From positions 4,939,001 through 5,003,000 of the forward strand of contig NC_081811.1 of NCBI RefSeq assembly GCF_030704535.1: DNA of 64,000 nucleotides. Reading direction: 5' to 3'. Shown here one piece after another: positions 56,335 to 64,000 of the stretch; the stretch's first letter is position 1, and each line of letters begins with the position of its first letter. A program made the position numbers and the translations under genes. The DNA is from Vitis vinifera (taxonomy: Eukaryota > Streptophyta > Magnoliopsida > Vitales > Vitaceae). The notes under the pieces were generated by a model that was given only the letters and a program-made list of their open reading frames with translations, was not told the DNA's origin and made no database searches.

Positions 56335-57967
56335 TCAAACTTGATAGATGCAGCTTCCAACCGCTGTCAAAAGACATGAAAAAGAATTTGAGATATGAAC
56401 TCAAAATGACTATTAGGGTTTTTAGGAAGAGACAAAATCTAACAAAATTCCCCGTTGTAACACTGTTTGAGCATTAGACACTTACATGGATCAACAAGAA
56501 CGATCATACCAGTGCCATTAAAATGGCAGTTCCAGGTGTGCTTTCCAGCAGCCTTGTAGTAGAGATTCATAGCCATTGAAGCATGTGAAACTGCATTATT
56601 TGGATTAAAGCATTTACCACCAGGTGCAATGGCAATGCAGTCAACTCCATTTTGCTTGCAGCTGTAATCAATGTTATCATAAAGCTTAAGATTATTGGTT
56701 GAAGGCTTGGCGATGCACCAAGATGGCTTATCTCCGTTTCGGACCTGCCAAAACATTTTACAGACTACAGAAAGGAAAACCATAACTGAAAAATAATTTC
56801 CTGTGACCATATGGTTAGATTTATGGACACTCAATACTTCTTTCTTAAGGTAGAAAATCATGGTCATTATCTCCTCTTTTCAAGGCTTGTTGATTCTTCA
56901 AAAACTACAGGGTTATAGTTACTCATTTAAAATGTAAGTGACAAAAGTTGATTGATGGCAGTCTCACATTCCTTCTTTATATGGATTGCTCTTGGGGAAG
57001 AGATATTACAAGGGAGCACTTGGGTTGCTTCAGTTCAGTGGCATCCACTTTTAGCTCATTTATTCTTTTTGCTTGGCATTTGGCATTAAAGCAGTTAAAA
57101 ACAGAGATCAGCAATGCATCCAATATTACCCTAATGGCTATATTGCAACTTATCTTCCCACAAACCAATCTATCAGAAGGCCATACTAGTGGCAGGAATT
57201 GAAGTAACACTGAACTTACCAGCTTTCCTTCATCACCACGCGTCCTTGACCCTGCATTGTTAAAGAACCCAAATTTAGAATTGTGAAATTTTAGGGTTCA
57301 CTGACTCAACCCTGACTCTGTTTATGTGGGTCATGATCCATACACATTAATGTGCAATTATTGAAACATGATCTTAATGTGAAGCCAATACTGTCCATAG
57401 ACCAAAAAAGAGGAAGATTAGGTACTCTACCTAATGAGCTAGAATAATGAGATATCTTTGATAGTACAAAAATGAATCAAAACATAGTTGTGAATGACAC
57501 TAGATGAGAAAGAGTGAAGAGAGCATCATTGGTGGACTGAGCCTAGAATCAATCATCCAACGGCTGCAAATTCACTAAAATTCCTCCTTTCTCTTGATCT
57601 AGTGCAGAGAAAATACAAAAGGTGAAGAACCCACCTCAGTGGGCCTAGTAAGAAGCAATGCAACGGAGATGAAGAACACACCCTCAAATAATGAACCTTG
57701 AAAAATATAATACTAAAATCTTACACAATGGTGATGGATCAAATACATGCCCATCTCTAGCATCCTGTTTGTAAATGTGGTGTGATTGAAAGCACAAGAT
57801 GTGAAGTCCACCAAACAACCCTCAAAGAGAGAAAAGTTGAAGGCCAAACACAACGAGTTAAAATGCTTAAAGGTGAGCAAAAACTCACCTGCACAAACAG
57901 AAAAACACAGTATAAAAGTGAAGGCCAGCTGAGGAAGGAATGCCAAAGGCCCTTTTGCCATCTCCAT
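56335..57967 (-). CDS. Secreted X8-domain (CBM43) protein
   Basis: Four exons: 57967-57889, 57251-57220, 56744-56486, 56363-56335; 399 nt, 132 residues. A signal peptide (LAFTFILCFSVCAG) is cut near residue 26. The X8 domain fills residues 45-130 with six cysteines at 47, 66, 73, 82, 110 and 128 and the family words SWCIAKP, NIDYSC, VDC..I.PGGKCF.PN, SHASMAMNLYY and WNCHFNGTG. The domain binds beta-1,3-glucan (callose). The protein ends right after it (SCIYQV), with no GPI-anchor tail and no glucanase domain. It resembles the free carbohydrate-binding modules such as olive pollen Ole e 10 rather than the membrane-anchored plasmodesmal callose-binding proteins. Location in the cell wall is inferred. 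An ATG two codons further in is an alternative start. Confidence 0.92.
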
Positions 57968-59059
57968 TGTCACAACGCAGCTACAAGATTATAATACAAG
58001 TAAGACTATTAAAGACAGTATTAAGGAGACAAGAACAGTGGACGATGTATGTATATTGAAATGAGGGATGCCTTTGGAGATGGGTGGATTGTGAAAAGAC
58101 AGTAACTTCCTTGTGAAAAAGGGGTTGCAAGAAAAGAGGTGAGGGTAAAATTGCACAAAATATAACAGTTGTTTGCCACTATGATTTACCAGGAAAAGGC
58201 CAAAAGATTGTCTGGGCAGTGATTTTCCGGAAAGAAATGCTAATTGGTTGGGTTTAAGGAATAGTTACAGAGACGGACAGCCATATAGAGAGAATAATAG
58301 GTCTGTTTCTGCAGCACACAGATTACTACAGTTTCTGCAACTTATCTGTGCACTGCATTAATGAGCTTAAGCAGTGTATGTTTGGATGGAAATGCAGATT
58401 TTACAGCTTTTTTCAATTACTCACTCAGTGGCTTAATGGGTTAGGTTGACTTGAAAATCCAATTCAAGCCCAGTTGTCTGTGTCAGAGAATTGGCCCAAA
58501 TCCAAGTGGGGAGAGGAATTTCATATCCTTGTTGACCCACATTACCACAAAGCCATTGTGGATGCCCTCCTAAAGCTCCCTGCTAACAAGAACCCATGGC
58601 TCAAATCCTGCGAAAATGATCCTAAAGAACATCAAATGATTTTTCATAGCCAGAACATTGCCTTAACCATCTATCCCATGCTGATATTTGTATTTTGTTA
58701 ATATTTTCAAGACTGCATTGGTATTTTTTGTACTTTTGTGTGACTTCCGTCTTTAGGGTAATATTTACTTTATCCCTGTGAATTTCTCATTTTAAATGTT
58801 TTTTATTTTAAAATTAAAATAAAATTATAAAGAACTGGCTATTTGAAATAATTATCTATAAAGTGTTTTTCTAAAAAGTACTACAAGTAATTTTTTAACT
58901 TTTAAATTTTGTCAGATATTTGAATTTTTTTAAAAGTGTTTTATACTAAAATTGTTTAAGCACTCCAAACAAAAACTAAGGCGCTGTGTAGGAAGTGTTT
59001 CGAAAAAACAGTTTTTGAAAATTGTTCTTTAATGTTTTATAGAACAAAATAAACGCTTC
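57968..59059. other. Intergenic spacer
   Basis: 57968-58350 should include the X8 gene's promoter. 58470-58700 is an open stretch without an ATG or known motif. 58780-59040 is AT-rich with a MITE-like 'ggaagtgtttcgaaaaaacag' end that abuts the ABC transporter relic. Confidence 0.45.
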
Positions 59060-60450
59060 TAAATTCTGACGGAAGTAAGTAGAAGAGAGAAGCAAGCTGG
59101 GATTATTCCAGAAGCAGACATAGACACTTTTATGAAGGTAAAGAATTTTATCTTGTATCATGTTCACTAGGTAGTGGCAGCTTGGTCTATTTTCCTTTCA
59201 GCTATCTCTGATGAAAACCTGCACTAACAGGCAATTTCAATCAATGGTTTAAAAAGGAGCCTTCAAACAGACTACATCTTGAAGATGATTCTCTTTACCA
59301 AATGCAAGGATCAGTTATGATGTTACTACCGTCCTTGCATTAATTGATAACAATTTTTCCACCATATTTTTGTAAATCAGATACTTGGGCTGGATGTTTG
59401 CGCTGAAAGGATTGTGGGAGATGTCGATGAAAAGAGGAATTTCAGGTGGTCATGGACAGGCATAGCTAGTACTGAATTAGCCAGGACATTTCAGGTGGCT
59501 CCTTAATTCTGTCATTTTACAAATCCCAGGACATTTTCTTGATAGAAAAAAGTAGCAAATTATATGAGATCTGTGGTTTCTGAAACATATGGAGCTAGCT
59601 TTGAGATAAAGTTTCCAATGCATTTGACATTTTCTTTGTTATAATGATTCCTCAATGTTTTCATCTGCCAGGAGAAATGATAGTTGGTCCAACAAAAGCT
59701 CTCTTTATGGATGAAATATCTACAGGCTTAGACAGCTCTACCACCTTTCAGATTGTTACTTGTCTACAGAAACTAACACATATTACAGAATCTTCTATTT
59801 TGGTATCACTTCTTCAACCAGCACCAGAGACCTTTGATCTCTTTGGTGACATTATTTTGATGGCAGAAGGAAAGATTGCATACCATGGGCCTCGTGATAA
59901 CGCACTGGAGTTCTTAGAACATTGTGGTTTTAGGTGCTCACCAAGAAAAGGCATTGCTGATTTCCTCCAAGAAGTACGTCCTTCCTATGTAATTTACTCA
60001 AACATGTTCAAAACAGTTGCTTTGAACTGATGCCATATCTATATTTATGAAGGTAGTTTCCAAAAAGGATCAAGCACAGTACTGGTACCCCAAAGATCAA
60101 CCTTTTAGTTATGTTTCTGTTGACAAGTTTGAAAGTATATTCAAGGAATTGGATTTCATGTGGGAAGGAAACAAGCTGAGGAGCTCTCTCTCTCTTTCAA
60201 TAAAGCTAGTCCTCAAGAAATGCTTTGTCATTCAGTATTTACTCCTTGAGAAAATGGGATCTATGTTGGAATTTTTATGCGTGGACTTACATAATCAATT
60301 TGATAATATTATAAATCAGTGTTAATTTATTTTTTGCATTGTAGTCCATAATGGGACTAGACACATGTTGTTTGATTTTTTATGGACTCACCCTAATTCA
60401 CTTGACTGATCCATTAAGTCAAGTCGTTCAAATAAAGTGTGTAATATGTA

Positions 60451-60459
<9 letters not shown>

Positions 60460-60499
<40 letters not shown>
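60460..60499. repeat. (TA)n-(GA)n microsatellite at an element border
   Basis: TA units run straight into about 15 GA units, ending exactly where the first LTR begins. Confidence 0.85.
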
Positions 60500-60507
<8 letters not shown>

Positions 60508-62184
60508 CATTTTGGAGAGCTATCCTCTTTTCTTCTCTTTGGAGAGCACTCCCGACAAACACACACACACACTTCACTTTGAACTGAATTTTGGGAGGCA
60601 AGGGAAGAGCTCATTGATCCCTCATTCTCGAACCATCACGCACCCGGAAAGCAGCTTATTGGATATCAGAGGAGAAGAAATGGCTTCCCATGGCATGAAC
60701 CAAGGTAACCGGATGAATTTTTGCTCTTAAATGCATGCTTAAATGTTACCATGTGATCCTATGCTATTTCAATTCTCTTCAAATGGTATCAGAGCAAGCA
60801 TGGTTGACATTTGAGCTGCAATTTTGGGTTAATTTTTTATTTCTCGTTTTCTGGTTATGGAAGACATTTTTTGGGGTTTTTTTTTCGTTTGGTGTTAATT
60901 CTTGGTTTTCAAGCCCGATTGAGGTTGGAGACTTGTAGAGAATATTGTTTGGAGCAAAACCCATCAATTTTTGTGATTTTTGGAGCTCATTTGATGATAT
61001 TTCAAAAATTAGGGCTTGTTTGGTTCTTGCTATTATGTGTTTTTTGTGCATTTTTTTGGGTTTGGATTGAAGGATTGATGTTTGAGGATGGAAATCTATG
61101 TATTTTTGTCGAAAAATGCACAAAATTTTGGGCGAATTTTTTTTTTTTTTTTTCTTCTCCAGAACCAGGCCGTGTTCAGTTGGAAGAGAATATGAACAGT
61201 ACCATGCTGACGTCATCATGACGTCATTAAAAAAAAACAAAATTTTCCCATAGAACAGTACCATACTAAAATTTTTTTTATGATGTCAGCATGGTACTGT
61301 TCATCTTCTCTTAGTTCTAGAGAAGAAAAAAAAAATTCGCCCAAAATTTTGCGCATTTTTCGAAAAAAATACATAGATTTCTATCCTCAAACATCAATCC
61401 TTCAATCCAAACTCAAAAAAATGCACAAAAACGCATAATAGCAAGAACCAAACGAACCCTAATTTTCGAAATATCATCAAATGAGCTCCAAAAATCACAA
61501 AAATTGATGGGTTTTGCTCCAAACAATATTCTCTACAAGTCTCCAACCTCAATCGGGCTTAAAAACCAAGAATTAACACCAAACGAAAAAAAAAAACCCC
61601 AAAAAATGTCTTCCATAACCAGAAAACGAGAAATAAAAAATTAACCCAAAATTGCAGCTCAAATGTCAACCATGCTTGCTCTGATACCAATTGAAGAGAA
61701 TTGAAATAGCATAGGATCACATGTTAACATTTAAGCATGCATTTAAGAGCAAAAATTCATCCGGTTACCTTGGTTCATGTCATGGGAAGCCATTTCTTCT
61801 CCTCTGATATCCAATAAGCTGCTTTCCAGGTGCATGATGGTCCGAGAATGAGGGATCAATGAGCTCTTCCCTTGCCTCCCAAAATTTAGTCCAAAGTGAA
61901 GTGTGTGTGTGTGTTTGCCGGGAGTGCTCTCCAAAGAGAAGAAAAGAGGATAGCTCTCCAAAATGTACACACACACTTCACTTTGGACTGAATTTTGGGA
62001 GGCAAGAGAAGAACTCATTGATCCCTCATTCTCAAACCATCACGCACCAGAAAGTAGCTTATTGGATATCAGAGGAGAAGAAATGGCTTCCCATGGCATG
62101 AACCAAGGTAACCGGATGAATTTTTGCTATTAAGTGCATGCTTAAATGTTAACATGTGATCCTATGCTATTTGAATTCTCTTCA
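60500..62184. mobile_element. Rearranged LTR element: three LTR copies and an inverted interior (fossil)
   Basis: LTR 1 (60500-60781, plus sense) is followed two bases on by TGGTATCAGAGC (60784-60795), the tRNA-Met primer site, and about 440 bp of internal leader. At about 61236 the sequence turns round: the same leader runs back in reverse to a reversed primer site (61678-61689) and LTR 2 (61692-61973, minus sense). A third, 5'-incomplete LTR (about 61970-62184, plus sense) joins LTR 2 at a CACACA tract. No gag or pol region is present, so it is a LARD/TRIM-style or deleted element. LTR copies remain very similar, so the event is fairly recent. It interrupts an exon of the ABC transporter relic. 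Confidence 0.8.
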
Positions 62185-64000
62185 ATCTATTCAAAGCTTG
62201 CTTGGCTCGAGAATGGCTTCTTATGAAGCAGAACTCATTCATCCATGTATTCAAATCAGGGCAGGTGATGGATGGTTGAGACAACTAGTTCATGGATTGT
62301 GTTATTATCCTGATTGCGTAAGAAATCAATAAATGTTTTTACACACATGGATGTTTCTCTCTTGCCTCTTGCAGCTTGTAGTCATTGCTCTAGTGACAAT
62401 GACAGTGTTTAAACGCACACAGATGACTGTTGATATGGTTCACTCAAATTACTACATGGGCTCACTGTTTTATTCTGCCATTAGACTTATGACCAACGGA
62501 TTAGCAGAGCTGCCATTGACTGGTTCCAGACTTCCAATCCTTTACAAGCAAAGAGATCTATACTTCTATCCAGCATGGAGTTATACTGTTCCAGCTGCAA
62601 TTCTAAAGATTCCATTTTCATTCCTAGATGCTGTTCTTTGGACAGCTCTCACCTATTATGCTATTAGTTACAGTCCTGAACCAGAAAGGTGACGTCTCCA
62701 GGTGAAACTATTGCAGTTACATGAAAGAAAATCGATTTTTTCCCTCTCTTAGTCCTACTGTTTATCTATGCTATCAGGTTTTTCCACCAACTCCTCATTC
62801 TTTTTCTTCTTCATCATGTATCAGTTTCGCAAGCCCATTTTATTGCTTCTGTTGTACGAGATCCATCTGCTGCAGTATCTTTCAATGTCTCTACTTTGCT
62901 AGTAATGTATCTATTTGGAGGTTTCATAATTTCGAACGTAAGGCCATTCCTCATTTCAATCAACACTTCCTAAAGATAAATAACTCCATTACTGCTCACC
63001 AGAAAAACTTTCTTCATTGCAGCCTCTTTACCTGCCTGGTTGGAGTGGGGATTTTGGATTTCTCCTCTAACATATACACAAATAGGTGCTTCACTAAATG
63101 AATTCCATGCTCCAAGGTGGGAAAAGGTGAATCCTAAACTGATTATTTTGTTGATTGAATGGTGGTACGAATTAAAAATATTCCTTTCCTTGCTGTCAGT
63201 GCCCAACAGTTGATTCTCCCTTGCAGGTTTCATCTTCAAATGCTACTATGGGGCAACAATTTCTAAGAAGCCATGGTCTAAATTTTAGTGACTACTTTTA
63301 ATGGATACCAGCAGGGGTACTACTCGGGTTTTGGATAGTTTTCAACATCGGGTTTACATTTGCTCTTAGGTTTGTCACTCCCATTAACATTGGAAAAACT
63401 GAAAAACAAAATCAATTAAAAAATTGATTCTTAAAGTACTAACCTTATCTTTTGGGAAATCAAACCTGTTCAGCTCCAGGGAGGTCTCAGACTACCATTT
63501 CTCACCAAAGGGTATCTAAGCTGAAAGGAGAAGATTCAACGAATATGACTCATGGACAAGAATTGCCTCATGTTGGTACTTCCAATGATGTTTCAGAAAG
63601 AAAAAAGAAGGGTGAGAGCTAATCATATGCAGTATGGACTGTTGATACTTGATGCATACTATTTGCTTACATGAATAACAAGTAGCATAGACCATTGCAT
63701 TGTCACCACAAAATGCATACAAAAACATAAAAAAATTAAAAAAAAACAAATTGGTCTTACGAATTTGAACTCTTTTTAGGTACTGAAATATTAGTACTGA
63801 CTTAATCATACAGGGATCGTTTTACCGTTTGAGCCCATAGCAATATCCTTTGAGAATGTGCAAGACTATGTTGACACTCCAAAGGTAGCCTCATTATCCA
63901 TTGAATCCGTATTTTCCTAGGCTGCTGGACAATTTTAAGTTGGTCGAATTTCTTCCATACATCTCCCAGAAACTGAGAGAGCAAGGTTTTGCACAAAAAA

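Larger units (their letters stand above)
59060..64000 (+). pseudogene. Decayed PDR/ABCG full-size ABC transporter (runs off the window)
   Basis: Exon-like pieces follow PDR order. REKQAGIIPEADIDTFMK (59086-59141) and ILGLDVCAERIVGD (59380-59425) come first, then RGISGG with a frame shift just before it. An intact block follows, [20 protein letters not shown] (Walker B and D-loop) through [15 protein letters not shown] to 59975, then VVSKKDQAQYWYPKDQPFSY (60055-60110). The exon encoding KACLAREWLLMK is cut by the LTR insertion at 60500-62184. TM regions at 62370-62690 (GSLFYSAIRLMTNGLAELPL), 62780-62935 and 63020-63120 ([17 protein letters not shown]) and a linker at 63480-63610 complete it. 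The first Walker A exons are missing upstream. WIPAG at 63300 is preceded by an in-frame TAA. It is non-functional as it stands. Its ancestor would have been a plasma-membrane exporter. Confidence 0.85.

Noticed and set aside
58474-58701. 75-residue open frame with fairly even composition
   Set aside because: Begins with TTG, has no ATG in a good position and no recognisable domain or splice partner.

Overview
This is nuclear DNA of a flowering plant, most likely a woody eudicot. Genes are split by GT-AG introns. There is a light-harvesting chlorophyll a/b protein, a cytosol-type tRNA-Phe, plant-type S-adenosylmethionine synthetase and PDR-type ABC transporter exons. Long AT-rich spacers are packed with MITEs, 5'-truncated LINEs and small LTR elements. 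The TE style and gene content fit grapevine (Vitis), but that is inference; no database was searched.

Layout: (1) 0.4-2.8 kb, minus: eight-exon multi-pass membrane protein. (2) 6.6-9.5 kb, minus: tandem pair of short-chain dehydrogenases, each with a 14-nt first coding exon. (3) 9.5-13.2 kb: repeats, including a copia-like solo LTR and a nested pair of DNA elements. (4) 13.3-14.0 kb, minus: intronless WRN-type 3'-5' exonuclease-like gene lacking two catalytic acids. (5) 16.3-18.8 kb: 2.4-kb foldback element made of an array of near-perfect 25-bp palindromes inside long terminal inverted repeats. (6) 19.3-24.6 kb, plus: HEL2/ZNF598-type ribosome-collision E3 ligase. (7) 26.0-29.1 kb, minus: ATG8 of the h/i type. 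(8) 29.2 kb: tRNA-Phe(GAA). (9) 29.4-44.4 kb, plus: 20-exon WD40 protein of the WDR6/Trm734 type, with six transposon insertions in its introns. (10) 45.4-46.2 kb, minus: LHCB1. (11) 46.6-52.6 kb: spacer with a TRIM-like element and two TIR-element families. (12) 52.6-55.6 kb, plus: S-adenosylmethionine synthetase with a 5'UTR intron. (13) 56.3-58.0 kb, minus: secreted X8/CBM43 protein. (14) 59.1 kb to the end, plus: decayed PDR/ABCG transporter, split by a rearranged LTR element with a head-to-head inverted structure.

Functional theme: several neighbours act in translation. HEL2 marks collided ribosomes. The tRNA-Phe gene lies 140 bp upstream of the gene for the WD40 subunit that, in yeast and human, directs 2'-O-methylation of tRNA-Phe position 34. 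SAM synthetase, 10 kb beyond, makes the methyl donor. This may be chance, but the tRNA/WDR6 adjacency can be tested.

Exon borders were set by hand from GT-AG (one GC-AG) sites and reading-frame continuity. Every multi-exon model given as intact sums to a multiple of three and stays open.
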